Shown in pieces: positions 1 through 12,959 of a stretch of DNA of 64,000 nucleotides (position 1 is the first letter of the stretch; each line of letters opens with the position of its first letter). The notes under the pieces were generated by a model. The model did not search any database, had not been told where the DNA came from, and saw only the letters and a program-made list of their open reading frames with translations. Origin of the DNA: Gamsiella multidivaricata (lineage: Eukaryota; Mortierellomycota; Mortierellomycetes; Mortierellales; Mortierellaceae); NCBI RefSeq assembly GCF_025024155.1, contig NW_026251716.1, positions 186,001 to 250,000 on the forward strand, given 5' to 3'. A program made the position numbers and the translations under genes.

Positions 1-84
1 TGATCGACCACTTGTCACTCAACGTCCCTTTCTCCAAAGCTCGACAAGATAGCAGAGATCTCAGGAGATCCAATAGGACTCACC

Positions 85-3000
85 ATGGCATTCTCTACTC
101 TGGCCCAGCTTGCGGAGCAATCCAAGCAACTCACTAGCCACATCAACGGCCTGCAGCTGCCTCACATCGAGCGTGGCATCGATCAGATTGAGAATCAGTC
201 GCGCAAGCTTGCCACCAAGTCGTCAAAACCCGTCGATATCACCGACAACAAGGCGTAAGTGAGCGGTATTCATCAGCTACGCCATCGTGCGTTTGCGACA
301 CATAGTATCGGAGTGATCAGGGCCGCTGTACCTGGACTGTGGACTAAAATGGTTCGAAACTGCCTATGTCTTATTTCTGATATCGCTAGTCAAGTTCTTC
401 TGGCGAAGAGCGGGATTGATGCCAATGTCACCAATGCGACTCTCAACGCAATCAACTTGCGATCGACCTATGATCCCTACCAACCCATCCACGATACCGA
501 CACTCAGGCATTTTTGCGATACCAGCATGAGCAAATCATTGTCAACACCATTGACGAAAGCAGACGCGAGACTGTCATGGACTTTGATTCAAACTTTGAA
601 ACTTCGCTGAATTATGACTGGGAGCGTACAAAGAAGAGGATCTTTGAGGAACTCGGACATAGCCAAACGCAAGGAGCCGGATCAGACAAGAAGTTGAGAC
701 AGTCAGTGAACACCTTCCATGGATCGTCTAGCCTAGGCCTGTCACAGAGCTCATCGTACGTCCCTGGATTCAACCAGAATCCAGCATCATTGGACATTAT
801 CTTTAGCAAGCTGAAGCCCTACTACAAAGTTTTGTACGATCTTTGCGAATCTCGCCTTCAAGGAACTGCTTTTCCATTGGCAAGCAGTTTTGTCGAAGCT
901 TCGCTCTTGGCACACAAGGATCAGGTATGAGCTTACTCTGCGATGAAATGGCAGCGTACCATATTGACATCTCATGCTCAAAGCTAATGTATCTCCCTTC
1001 TGGTCAATCACTTTTAGCCCAATCCAAAGATTCGAGAAACCTGGGAGCTGTTGGTGTCAGTTTTGGGCGAACAGGAGCTGCGCAATGGCCGGTTTCAGAG
1101 CAAGACATTGAAGGAGCGCGTATATGCCAATGCATACCTGGCATCGCCCTATAAGAGCCCTGTTGCGGCGACGTTACGTGAGCGCTTAATCAAGGGATCA
1201 AAGACGTTCCTTGAGAGGCAATTCATGAACCACATCGACGCAGCCGTGGCAGAAAATCCAGCAGAAGCCAACCTCGGTGGCATTCCATCGCTCACCAACA
1301 CCATTCGTGCATTTGTTCAGTTGAAATACCTCCGATATGGGTCGTGGTCGCAACCCAATCTTGAGGTAACACTTAAAATGATTTCCACACTAATAATACG
1401 GTCATCTTTGCTGTTTATCATTCATAACCCATGGATTTGATTGTATTGCATACAATGTAGATTACCAATGGACAGGCTGTATGGGCCCAGATCTACTATT
1501 TGCTTCGGACCGGACATGGACAGGAGGCGCTCAAGTTTGCAAATGAGAACGAGACGAACTTTTCTCCTGCTGATCGCCAGTTCGTCACATATCTTGCCGC
1601 ATATCTCGAGAGCGAGGATCGCTTTTTGCCCACGCCAATGCAGGAGCGAATCCTCTCCGACTTCAATCAGAGGATTAGATACAGTTCCGATACGGTGGAT
1701 CCTTACAAGTTGACACTGTACAAGATTCTCGGTCGTTGCGAGCTGAGCAAACGGACAACTCCTGTCGTCGGGGCCCTCGAGGATTTCATTTGGCTCCAGG
1801 TAATGCTCCTGCAATTTTATCCCAGTTCATTCTGGCAGTGCTATAGCTACCAAACATCATGCTAACGCTTGCCTTTGAATTGCTGGTGTTGGTAGCTCAA
1901 CATGATTCGGGAGACCAAGAGTGATACCATGCCACAGGACAAATACGATCTCTCCGACTTTCAGGCGCTTGTCCTCAAATACGGCGCCAATTACTTCAAC
2001 CCCAACAACAACAACCCACTGCAGTACTTTCAGGTCCTTATCTACTCACAGCAGTTCGAGCGGGTATGCTGTCCTTATAATTATGCTATTGCGCCGTCGC
2101 GTAATCGAACCGACTGTGTGAAGTCATCATATTAATACGAACGGTTTTGATCCTCTTTTGTAGGCCATTCATTACCTTTCGTCCTCTAAAGCCTATACAC
2201 TTGAGACTGTGCACATGGCAATCGCATTGACATATTACGGTTTGCTTCGCATCCCTGCGGTGCACCGGGTGTCGGACCCCATCCCATTTTCTACTACCAA
2301 AGATGCACAGGGCCATGAAGTGACGCATTACAACTTTACGCAGTTGATCCACTATCAGGCTCGCATCATTGCCGAGCATTACCCGACAGAAGCGCTCACA
2401 TACCTGTATCAAGTCTGCTTGAACACGGATCTTCAGCCAGCCATTAACCAGGAGCAAATCGCACTTTGTCACAGCTATATTCAGGAGTTGGTCCTGCAGG
2501 CAAAGGATTATACGACTTTACTCGGTACCACTAAGCACGGCATTAAGACTCCTGGTGTTATTGAAAAGTACCTTCCGTTGATCAAGGTTGAGAACAGTGG
2601 ACAATTCATTAAGGACATTGCGATCGAAGCAGCCAAGAGCAAATCCAAAGAGGGCCGTGTGGAGGACGCTATTCAGCTGTACAGCATCGCGGAGGCCTAC
2701 AACCAGGTCGTGGAGCTCTTGAATAGACAGTTGGCAGAAGTCATTTCTAATCCAGGACTTCAAGGCGCTGGCGATACGGGTGTCAACATCCCTGCTATCA
2801 GACGGTTGATCAACGAGTACGTGAGCGACCCCAAGGTGAACCAGCAGATTGCACCTAAGAACCTAGAGACATGCGGCATCCTGCTCAAGCTAGTTGAGTT
2901 CACAGAGTTGTATGACCGTGGCAAGTATGAGGCTGCTGTCGCTGTGATTGAGGAGCTGGACCTGATTCCTCTGGAGGCAGATATGGCCATGATCGCCAAG

Positions 3001-3352
3001 AAGGCCGACAAGTTCCAGGGATTGGACGAGTGTGTGGCAAGGAACTTTTCCGATGTGCTCCTCAAGACAATGGAGAGTCTTTATAAGATGTACCAGGCTC
3101 TCAAGCTATCACCCTATGATCAAACTGGCCGCAAAGAGGTAAACATACTTTGGTTCCTTGGATCGATTGAACATACTTATCTTCGCATGTCACTGACAAT
3201 GAGCGATCGTTTTGTCTGCATGAATATAGCACATGGACATGCTGAAGAGAAGAGCAAGGTCTTTGATGATGTTTGCGGGGTCAATCAAGTTCAGGATGTC
3301 TGCGGATACCTACGCCAAGCTGAACCGCCTTGATGTGATGATCATGGCATGA
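85..3352 (+). CDS. NIC96: Nucleoporin NUP93/NIC96, inner-ring scaffold of the nuclear pore
   Basis: Predicted 885-residue protein from seven exons: 85-254, 390-924, 1018-1365, 1461-1799, 1896-2063, 2164-3138 and 3230-3352; all introns are GT-AG and the exon sum is in frame. The start is the first ATG in a good context (caccATGg). The short N-terminal segment (MAFSTLAQLAEQSKQL) followed by a long all-helical body, and the C-terminal stretch with LMMFAGSIKF and DTYAKLNRLD, match what I know of the Nup93/Nic96 family. Family members link the inner ring to Nup188/Nup192 and the Nsp1/Nup62 trimer. The length is close to the family norm (about 820-840). The gene converges on mL54 with about 320 bp between stops. 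No defect seen. Confidence 0.92.
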
Positions 3353-3672
3353 GCGGCAGGTGGAGGCCATGAGTACGAAAACAGGCCATTTGTTCATGAA
3401 AGTTACACTAATCCAGTAAAAATATACAGTGAGGGCCACGAAGTGCTTGATACGAATTGGCGGGTTTGATTGCATATATTACATGAGCTTTATTACTGCG
3501 CTCTCTAAATGGAAAAACGAAGTGAACAACAGCCGAGATTGGCGTTGTCAACGATCGTGAGTCCGAATCCAGCGTACCTGTCGATTGCCGCTTTAACCAC
3601 CAACAGAAACATCCCGAACAACCCCCACCACATTCCTGAATAAAATAAGAGACGATGCAAAACGCGCTCCCT

Positions 3673-4278
3673 TTACGTCTTTCTGTCGCGGATGAAGTTC
3701 TCGGCCTTGATCCTCTGTCTCCTTGCCTCCTTGTGATGCTTCTTGTCCAAGGGATCCGCAATTCTGGCAGCACGGACCTCGGGATCATTGATCTTCCAGA
3801 GCCATTCTGGATAGGCTTCGTCGGCAAGTGCCACTGGGTCCTTGCCATCCTTCATGTAATTGAGACCCTTCAAAATGGCGCCTTCAGGTGCGCTGGAGAC
3901 GACGGTACGCTTGGCTATGTAGACCGTGGTGCAACAACCAAAGAATGAGTGATACGAGCGTCAGAAACTCTGAACAGCAAAATCACAAACAAATTTCGAG
4001 ATACAAGCACGCGAGAAGAGGTATCAACATGGCTCGAACAACACACAACTGATAAATACATGTCGTCCTCATGAATCCCAAGGACGCGTTCCCTGTGTCC
4101 CAGAGCAAAAGTGTGATCAATTCCCGAGAAAGGCATTGGAAACAATACCTTTTGGTGCAGCGGCGTTCGATTCCTCCTTGACGCTGAGTGCACGAGCCGA
4201 GACCTGAATCCAACGTGCCTGTTGTGTTGAGGCAGTCCTGAGGCCAGAGAAGGCCGTTGTTGACATTGACCTGAGCAT
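3673..4278 (-). CDS. Mitochondrial ribosomal protein mL54 (yeast MRPL37 family)
   Basis: 123-residue protein from two exons, complement 4149-4278 and 3673-3914, joined through a 234-nt GT-AG intron. The N terminus (MLRSMSTTAFSG, Arg/Ser/Thr-rich, no acidic residue for about 28 residues) looks like a mitochondrial presequence. The C-terminal half contains ILKGLNYMKDGKDPVAL and YPEWLW, the signature of the mL54/MRPL37 family of the mitochondrial large subunit. Start chosen at the first in-frame ATG, where the targeting sequence begins. It is divergently transcribed from uL24m with only 268 bp between start codons. Confidence 0.88.
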
Positions 4279-4546
4279 GACTATTGCGTGTGCAAGTGTG
4301 TGAGCGAGGAGTGCAAAAAGGAGGATGGGCTAATCTTGCTGGGTGTGAAGGGCGGAACCTTTTGAAACGAAGAAACAGTGGCTTGGACCCGGAAACGAAA
4401 ACAAACCTGTCACTCTTTCGGGTCTGGAAATGGTAGAGGCAGGCAAAGATCTCTTTGACCCCCCTCCTACTCCGCGTCTTATCTCTTTGCCGTAACTCGA
4501 AAAAACAACAACAACAACAACAACAGCAGCGACATACTCAAACGCC
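4279..4546. promoter_or_regulatory. Shared divergent promoter of two mitoribosomal protein genes
   Basis: 268 bp separates the start codons of mL54 (-) and uL24m (+), so both promoters and leaders must lie here. The uL24m leader carries a CAA/ACA triplet run (4503-4530) just before its ATG. No clear TATA box is seen. The inference that expression is coupled rests on the spacing and the shared function only. Confidence 0.5.
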
Positions 4547-5576
4547 ATGCAGCCCTCACTAGTCTCTGGCATGCGCCGATTTATCAACACCAAGCTCCAG
4601 CCCACCAGGGTCAAATATGTGGCGCCTCAGGATAAAATTAAGATGTGGAGGATCGTTCGAGGAGACGAGGTACGAAACAACACAACGGACATGGACGTCT
4701 TCTCTGCTGCAACAACATCAGTTTGCCTGATTTTGTTCGCCATTCCCCTGCTAATGCTAATGCCTGATACGTGTGATTTTTTGGATCGATAGGTTTATAT
4801 CACAAGCGGAAAGGAAAAGGGAAAGACAGGAACTGTCAAGAAGGTCCTTAGGAGCTTGAACTCGCTCTTGATCGAGGATAGGAACATGGTACAGGGACAC
4901 TTTTAATTAAGCATAAAGGGATTGTGGTTTCAGGAAGCGATCTGCCGCTCCTGGACCTGAAGCAAGCAAGCAGTGGATTAATATTCGATCTTTATTTTTA
5001 TTTTTTTGCGATTCCATAGGTCACGAAACACATTCGCCCTCAGGCTATGGATCCCACAAAGGCGACCAGAGTCCAGATCGAGGCACCTATTCACGTCTCC
5101 AACGTTTCATTGATCGACCCTCAGACAAGGTACGCCTGTCATCTCTGCGCTTGGGCGCTGTGTTTGGTCAAATGGAGCACTACTGGTCGACATTTGCTAG
5201 CTACGACGTCAACCAGCACTCTTTCATTCACCGATCTAACCACTACATGTTTATTTGCTGCATCTTTTGTGCGGAACAAAAAAAACCCCCGCTTGCTGCT
5301 CAATCTAGACAACCTGTCAGGACTCACTACCGCGAAGTTGTTGATTCCAAGTCCGGGAAGCCGGAGCGCAAGCGTTTCGTGGTTGGTACGGAGGTCGAGA
5401 TCCCTAAACCCAAGGCCGACATTGCAAAGTACAAGCTGGAGCGCTTTGACAGCGCCAAGGATACATCACCTCAGCTCGCAAGGGAGGTCACCTTCATTCC
5501 CGACATCAACGTTCCACCATTCCCCAGCAGCAGCATTCTGGACGAGCTCAGGAACCCTTACTCCAAGTTCCATTAA
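4547..5576 (+). CDS. Mitochondrial ribosomal protein uL24m (MRPL24/MRPL40 family)
   Basis: 198-residue protein from four exons: 4547-4669, 4793-4888, 5020-5129 and 5309-5576, all GT-AG. A KOW motif spans roughly residues 38-80 (GDE-VYITSGKEKGKTGTV), followed by the family-typical APIHVSNVSLIDP segment and a C-terminal extension ending in PYSKFH. It belongs to the mitochondrial large ribosomal subunit and would act near the exit side in early assembly, as bacterial L24 does. The 5' leader has CAA repeats. No defect seen. Confidence 0.9.
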
Positions 5577-6239
5577 ACAAGCGGCTTTTCTTTGAGAGAA
5601 AGGTTACAGGGGGACGTTTCTTACGATTGTTTGGAACAGGACGAGGGAATCGCGGAATCGTTGAAGGGTTTGGCGTATAGAGTTGAGAGTTCAAGAAATA
5701 GGCGACATATTTGCATGCACATGTAAAATACATATTGTTCAATCATGCCAACTGTCCGATAGTGTCTTCCATAAATAATACAAAGACAATGAAACGAGGG
5801 GTGGCGCCGGTTTATCATGGTGCCTGGAATTTAAACATGCATTGTAGTCCGCACCAAATCTGATCTGTGGTTACTTTTAGCGCCACCAATTTTTGTTGTG
5901 TCTCGGCCAGGCCAATGAGTTGCAGCAAGAATAAGGATTTAACAAAATACAAGACTTGATTCAATATCAATGATATGAAATGAAGGCCGATACTTGCTCA
6001 GTCATGTGTGCGTAGAAAAAAGAATGGAGAGTCGAGACCAAGATAAGGCGTAGTCTGCAGGTTCATTCGCGTGTTCTATTGGTGGCGGATGCACTTCTAA
6101 ACACAGAACATCACCCGACCCTGAACAGATATCGAGTGAATATGTGCTCAGGGTCCAGTCGAGTGAGTATGCACAAGGAGCCCACGTAATATACAGAACA
6201 ATTGGTTTGTGGGAACAATCCACGTATCCATGGGCTCCT

Positions 6240-6262
6240 CCCCCCCCCCCCCCCCCCCCCCC
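6240..6262. repeat. Poly-C homopolymer (23 nt)
   Basis: Uninterrupted run of 23 C on the plus strand, inside intergenic DNA. It is exceptional in the window, where the other long homopolymers are A/T. Such G/C runs are prone to length error in sequencing. Confidence 0.95.
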
Positions 6263-6554
6263 TGCTCTTCCGCTTCCGCTTCATAGCCATAGAGGTTTCC
6301 CATGAGCGAAAGCACATGTATGGCTCTATCTCCCTCAAGAAGAATGTTGCACAAAAGGGTATCCCAGAACTTGTACCTGGTTACAGATGCAGGGCGACAA
6401 GATTGTCATCAAGGGTGCGAGTAAAGAAATTCATTCAGCTCAATTCAGGCTAGCCTTCTTTTGCGCATTTTTCTCAGGAACATTGGCAGTTGCCCAATCA
6501 GCGCTGGGCAATTTCCCTTTGAACGTGAGCCGCATTCCTTCAAGCGCCGCCCTG

Positions 6555-6583
6555 TAGTCTACATAGACTACAAACATAGTCTA
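6555..6583. repeat. Inverted repeat TAGTCTA-ca-TAGACTA plus a third half-site
   Basis: A perfect 7-bp inverted repeat (6555-6561 and 6564-6570) with a further TAGTCTA at 6577-6583. A 9-bp-arm version of the same words occurs at 36834-36853, so this may be a recurrent protein-binding site. Function unknown. Confidence 0.7.
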
Positions 6584-9006
6584 CTGTGGTCTGATGTGAT
6601 AACGCACACTAGAAAAACCCTCTTTGCTCTTCCATGAACACACGTTTTTTTTTACGCACCGAACCTTAACCTAACCTTCCTCTCTCGTTCTCTTCTCCTT
6701 TGTCCTGTGTCTATGAGTACATTGTAATTGCACCTGTATCCTTGTGAATTTACAGGGCTCTACTTGATGGAGCCGGCAACGAATTGAACCGGTTGGATTA
6801 GACTAACACTTGAGCGACAAAGACACAGTTGGCGCTGTGGTCGATTGTCTCTATGTGCTTGTGCAACCCTACAATGGATTCATTTCACAGACACACGAAT
6901 TGCATTACTCAGCATACAGGGGCGGAAGAGCGTAGAAATCGGGCGGCTGGCCGGTTTTCTAATGCGGGATAGGACTCTAGTGTGTTATTAGACTGAGCAG
7001 CATCGGCGTAATGGATCACAGAGGTGAGTAGCTATGCCGATGAACAGTTGAACAGGCATTAGTCTGGACCAATGCGCGTTTGCTCCAGTTGGCGCGAGGG
7101 GAGAGAGGCGTCCAGGGATACTGAGGCACGAAATGATTGGGTGGTAAAAGCTGTCAACAAATACAAAGGGGATGAAGGATAAATAGAAACACAAAATGAA
7201 TGCCGGATCCGTCCCGATGGCTGTTGCTTGTGGATACAACAATACAATAAACGGCACATCCAATCATCATCCAAAGAGCAATGAACCGTGGGATACTGTA
7301 TGGCGCAGAGGATACATGTCGACAGAGCGGTGGCCATTGGCGGACTAGACGGTCCATTGGAGAGAGAGGCCAGAGAGGAGTGGGTTGCGATGTGGGACAA
7401 GGGGCGCCAAGGCGGATGCGCACTTCGTGTTGACTCTGCGCAGGAGAGACTTTCTCACAAGCGCAAACATGTGTCTGGGTGCGTTTTTCTTTCCCTGCAT
7501 CGGATGGATTCCTTATCCTGCCCCAAACAGGTGTTCGGCGGACGGACGTGTGGACGTGTTGTCGTGTGTGCCTTTTATGGCAGGTGGGGAACAGCGCACA
7601 GAGACTGCCGCCAGTTGTTTCGCCACGGAAAAGGCGCGTATCTCCTCAGCTGTTTGGTGGCAAGTCCATTTTCCTCTACCTCTGCATGCTGTGCATGTCC
7701 TCTGTTTTCCTTGCCAAGCGGGTGATGAAGCATGATGACATTGCACCCTCTACCCATCTTTTTCCCTTCCTTTTCTTTTCTCCACATGTGTCTGCAGGTT
7801 ACCCTTTCGTCCTGCTCTTTGTAGGCCCTATACAGACAATCAGCTTATTGATGCATGCGGAATCAAGGTTATTGATGGCGATGTGATGGGATGCCCTACT
7901 TGGGAATTGATCTGCCTTTTCTTATTCAAGATGGATGATGGGAGGATCACCTCACCGAGGCTCGGATCTCTCTTGCTTTATTCTTGGGTCCGATTTGTTT
8001 GTCGAAAGACGCTCGTCCTTGTCATTACTACTGCACACGGCGCCAAAGGATGCGCCGAAGAGACCCATCGTGAACAGAGAGGTGGGGAGAGTGTCCGGTG
8101 ATGCCTCCTCTCTCGGAGACAAACAAGTCGCGACGAGTGGAGGATGGGGGAGAGGTACATGTTGTCTATGAGGAGAGGACATTTGTTTTTCTATGCCTTT
8201 TAAGATTTTCTTTTGGATTTTGGCTCCTGCTCGTCTGATCTGCTGATGATCATGCCTCTGGGCTATATGTGCACTGTAGTCTGCATCCTCGCCCCTTCTT
8301 GGGGGGTTCTGCCAGCTGTCAACCCCAGTGTATTTGTTTATGGGAGAATCCCCACTGGTTTTTGAGCCGTTGTTTGGTCTTGTCCCCTTCGAGATGCAAG
8401 AAACAAAAAGGCATGCAGGCAACCTTCTGCTTTGGCTGCTGCATAGATGTTGTCCGCAGCATGGTCAGGAGATGCGCACTTGATGGCCTTGAAGGGCGTG
8501 TACATGGGTGGATGGGCGAAGTGGAGGAAGCTGTCGATGATGCGGTGTTGATACAGCGAAGTGGGTTCTCGCTCCTCTCTGTCCTGGCCGCTGTTTGCTG
8601 CCAACGGAGACGATGACATGATGCGGACTGGAGCCATGGGACTATGATAGTGGAGCAGAGCTTTGTGTAATACCGAGAGCAGGATACTCCGCTGATTTGA
8701 ATACGAGGGCGATTCAATCAATTAAACCGTATGCTTCCTATATCAAACCAATACAATCGAGGCGATAAAAATAAAAGACAGCGAGACACGCGAAGGGAGA
8801 AAGCGAGAGACGACTTTACCCGTCACTCGCCTTCAAGATACCTTCACGCCTCTTTCTTCCCTCTCTCTTCTGACACCCGCACCCTCGCTCGCTTCACATC
8901 TCCCAGAACATCATCGGCATCCCTCTCCCTCCACACCTCCATCGCCCATCCCCGCCTCGCCATCCGCATCCACTCCCCCGCACACCACACCCCTCCCACT
9001 TCCCTG

Positions 9007-10968
9007 ATGCTGTCCCTCATACGACCCTCATCCTCCCCATGCTTACACCAACACCCAGAGTCCTTTGCGGCCTCAGTCTCGGCCAGCCTGGGCACCGCTG
9101 CCGCTACGCCAGCCCCAATTGCCTCCCATGCCTCTGCCTTTAGCAGCAGCAGCAACAGCAAAACCAACTCCAAGAACTCTCCCTCAATTGCCCTCACCGT
9201 CGCCACCACCTCCTCCACAGCCGCAGCGGGAACAAGACCCCCGCTCAAGTCCTCTGCCTCGGCACCCTTGAACAATGCTGCCAGTTACAAGGAGCTCGTC
9301 GCCCAATTCACCGCAAAGGCCCCACAGCCCTACGGTGTCATCCCTCCCCGCAAAAAGAGGGCCCCAGGCCTCGTCCGCTCCTCCTCCACCTCCTCAATCA
9401 CAACAAAGTCCAGCAAAATCAGTAAATCCACTTCATCTTTGCCTCCTTCGCCAACAGAGACCTCTCACAACGCAGTGGAGCTCCAGCCAAGGTCCCTGTC
9501 GCGCAAAAGCGGCAGCGGCTCTAAAAACAGCGGCAATCCCGTCCAGACCCAGATAATCCAGCCGTTGCTCCATTCCCTTCAGTCTCTGCTTCCTGAATCG
9601 ACCACCTCTGACAGCCGACTAGGATTTTGGGCCAATCTGAAGGCCCATTACCTGGCCGCCACAGCCACCACCCTTTCCTGGGCCAGCTCCAGCTCCAGCA
9701 ACGGCCAAAGCCCAGCCACCAAAGAATTCTCGCCTCCAGTCGCTCTTAGACTCTCAAACGGCACCCCAGTCGCGGCGGTGGACGCAACAACACCTCCCTC
9801 TGCCTCCTTGACCTTAACAGACGGATTACTCTCCTTACCCAATCTTGCCACCCCATCTACTCACGTCTACCATGGATCTGTGAACTTTCCTGTGTCAGTT
9901 GCGGCCATGGACAAGTTCAAGGCCATCCCTTCTGACACCATTCCCCTCAGGACATTCACATATCACGAAACACCTGTTGTTGAGCGGCCCCAGCCTCTTC
10001 CTCTTCCTCCCTCTAAGCGCAAGACTGCCCAATCCTCCAAAACGACGACGAGAACTCTCTCTCTCTCTTCTCCTGTGACCAAGAACTCCAAGGATGCCGT
10101 ATCCGGCGATAAAGAGGCCTCATTACCGCCTCCCCTGCCGAGGCATCTGGCCACACGCGAGACGCGTTCGAACACGGACTATCTGCGGATGATGGCAGCC
10201 GAGCTGAGGATGATCCGGGCGCGCAAGCTCGTGTCTCCACTGAAGCCCAGAGGGTACCTGCCCAGGAGAAAGGATTCCTTCCGCAGAGGTATGCACACCA
10301 ATTTGGCCCTTTTGTTTGAAAGATCACTCTATTCTTCGGCTTTAATGCACACACACACACACACCCCCTCCTATTTCCAGTATTCCTGCAGCTCCTTGTT
10401 TTCAATTGGGGTCGAGACCGACATGTGTGTGTGGCCATGTTTTCGTTCAGGATTTTTGACTTTATATCTGGGGCTGTTGATGCGATGGTGTTGGAGATGA
10501 TACCATGGAATGAATGGAGGTAAATCCTTTGGAGATCCATCTCATCACTGCATTAATTCTGTGTTGATGTTGCACTGTGTGCAACCATCTCATCCTGGAT
10601 GGGGTGATGCGGGTGGGCGCGACGACATGAGCCATTGATATGGATGGGTTTACCATTTGGCCTGTAAACATGATGACCAAACCCCATTCAAAACCATAAA
10701 GAGCAGCGAGTTTGGTGTTTGGCATGCAAGACACCCTACTACCCCAGTACTACACTAACGTTACTTCCTATTTTTTCCTATTTTTTCCTATTTCTTCATA
10801 TGAACAGTCAAATCGTCCCTATGCAACTTCCTCGAGATGCCCAGGGAGGAGGACGATCACCCGCTGAACGATATTATGGTCGGCTCTTGGTCGTCCGTCT
10901 CCTCGACAGACTCGTTTCTGTCCACCGCATCGTCCGAGTATCGGTCTGCAAGTGAAAACTTTTACTAA
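9007..10968 (+). CDS. Ser/Thr/Pro-rich protein of unknown function with conserved-looking basic C-terminal module
   Basis: 480 residues from two exons, 9007-10288 and 10808-10968 (519-nt GT-AG intron containing a CA run). The frame stays open back to an ATG at 8731 (572 residues), but 8830-9000 is a pyrimidine-rich leader, so I prefer 9007; this is a judgement. Most of the protein is low-complexity Ser/Ala/Pro/Thr, probably disordered. Order appears near the end: NTDYLRMMAAELRMIRARKL, then KPRGYLPRRKDSFRR, and across the splice an acidic patch EMPREEDDHPL and a Ser-rich tail ending in SENFY. The reading frame surviving the splice into a plausible tail supports the model. I do not recognise the family; no catalytic motif, signal peptide or membrane span is visible. 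Confidence 0.65.
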
Positions 10969-12959
10969 AAACATCCCACTCCGAATACGGATGCCGATGC
11001 CGATGCGGTCTCTGGATAATTCTACATTCCTCGGCTCCGTCTTAATTTCGGAGTGCGGTACACTCTTGCATTGAACACTACTGTCGAATGGCCTCGTTGC
11101 TCCCATCTATTACGTTTTGCTATTTTTTTCTCTTCGTCCGTGAGGGTAAGTCCAATGTACATGTATATATATATCTCGTTTGGGTTCGTTATGAAGGAAG
11201 GCTGCAGCTGTTGCTGATGCTGCATGGTCATTCCAAACCTACTTTTCGGGTCTTGGCCAGAGGCAGAAAGAACAATAAGATGTTTGGACTTCCGCTCAAT
11301 TGGACTGTGAACTCATCCATCTTTCTTGCTGGTCTGTATAGGCAACTTTCGACCACGTTGTGTATCCCAACCACAACAATGACCAAATACAGGGATCTGC
11401 GCCCTGGTGCGAAGCAACTCTGCTTGAACCCAATTCAGACACTTTTTTTTATTTTATTTTTACGCTCCTTCTTCTGGACAAACACCTATGCCTCGAGCCA
11501 TAATCCACACTCCTTTTCGTATGAATGTGAGCGAGCACATCATTCATCCGTCGACTGAGGCGATCCCGCACGGAACGTGGTCAGAGTGTTTCACGCATTG
11601 GCCATTTCTGCACATTTCCAGGCAACCAACTGTTGCTGTACGCCCGCGATGGAAGTTCGTGTCGCTTTCACTTCTCTTCCCCCCCCCCCGCATCTTTCTT
11701 CGGCACGGCATTACGCGAGGTTACTCTATTTGGACACAAAACGCTACTGCAGTGCCGACAGAAAAACAAACCGACGCCGACGGCAATCACACTAGTAACA
11801 TCAGCAGCAGAGATTTCTGGAAGTCATTCTCTCCACCCCCAATAACGTTTGAGAGCAACGGTGGGAAAAAACAAAAGAAGGTTCCCCCTCCCACTCAACA
11901 TCCTCTGGTGTATCTGTTGTCAAGGTACAGCACGGGGTGGCGGGCAAGCTCATCGAGAGCAAGACTTCAGCATCTGAATATCGGGCCAGTCGGTCGACCG
12001 CCTTTTACCCTTGACGCCCTCCGCTCATGGGAAAGTATCGACTCGAGGCACCAGCCCCACCAAGCACCGTTCACCTCATTTGCATTTGTTTTCCCACCAT
12101 TACACACCCACACCTTTCATTTGCATTTTTTTTTTCTCGATACCCTTTTCCTCTATACCATCCTCATCCCTGTATTTCTACATATCATTTAGTTCTTCTC
12201 TCATTTGCATTTTCATGGTTTTTTTTTCTTTCTTCTGCATCCTGCATATCTCACCCCAGTCTTGTCATGGCACGTTTTGCCTCCTTATTCTCTTAGTCTA
12301 CCACTAATATCTCTCCCCTCTCCATCCACGGTCTCCTTCTCTTTCGTAGTTCCTGAATGATTATCACAGAAATAAATAAAACATATTAATACTAATTTAT
12401 CGACAACTTGGGTGGTTCTATGAAATGAAAATTTGAAACTTTTGTGTTCAGAACCCAAAGAAAAAAAAGGTAGATACCTAGGCAACGCGTTCCGCCCTCT
12501 CTGGGCACAAAGCGTAAGAGTCACCACGCATTGCCTTTCTTTTCTTTTTATGAGATGTGGTTGACGCGAGTCACCCACATGAATAGATAGACAATCAATC
12601 GCATACCTCATTTTCTTTTTTCTTTTTTTTCCCTTCTAGTGGGAGCCTGTACCCAAAAGATGTTGATCCCCATCGCAGGTATGTGATGAAGCCCATATCT
12701 GGGTTCAATATAGGTCGCTATTTTTCTTTTTATTTATTCTAGTTGCATTTGAACTGACTGCAAAGCGACATCTTCCTTGCTTTTACATGTGGCAAGCGGT
12801 GATGCTAGTGTTTTTTACATTATGCAAAAGAACAAGTACAGCGTACTCGGGCCGTCTCGTCATTTTGAAAAGAATCCCCTTACTCTTGATCTTTTTTTTT
12901 CTTTTTTTTTTTTCTTTTTTTTTTGGGCCGTATGGCTGTTCACCTTCTCGCTCGAGGGT
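10969..12959. other. 2 kb intergenic stretch; possible untracked promoter and orphan exon
   Basis: No gene I can support. A C/T-rich stretch from about 12060 to 12265 resembles the leaders of other genes here and contains three copies of TCATTTGCATTT-like words (12076, 12117, 12201). At 12640-12678 a short segment is flanked by a strong acceptor (T-rich then ctag) and a donor (gtatgt), which could be an exon of a small plus-strand transcript. A 234-codon ORF at 11488-12192 is low-complexity and not called. Confidence 0.35.

Larger units (their letters stand above)
5577..9006. other. 3.4 kb stretch with no convincing gene
   Basis: Short ORFs occur on both strands but are small, overlap each other and look like no known protein. 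Notable contents are a run of 23 C (6240-6262), a near-palindrome of TAGTCTA/TAGACTA at 6555-6583, and from about 8830 a C/T-rich, purine-poor strand that looks like the leader of the gene starting at 9007. A 127-codon minus ORF (8338-8721) is the only one with coding-like third positions, and I do not call it. Confidence 0.5.

Noticed and set aside
8338..8721. 127-codon minus ORF with GC-rich third positions
   Set aside because: Overlaps another equally open frame, no recognisable domain, no clear start context; possibly a gene but not supportable from sequence alone.
11488..12192. 234-codon plus ORF
   Set aside because: Low-complexity, crosses C and T runs and the promoter-like tract, no protein-like domain, no splice support.
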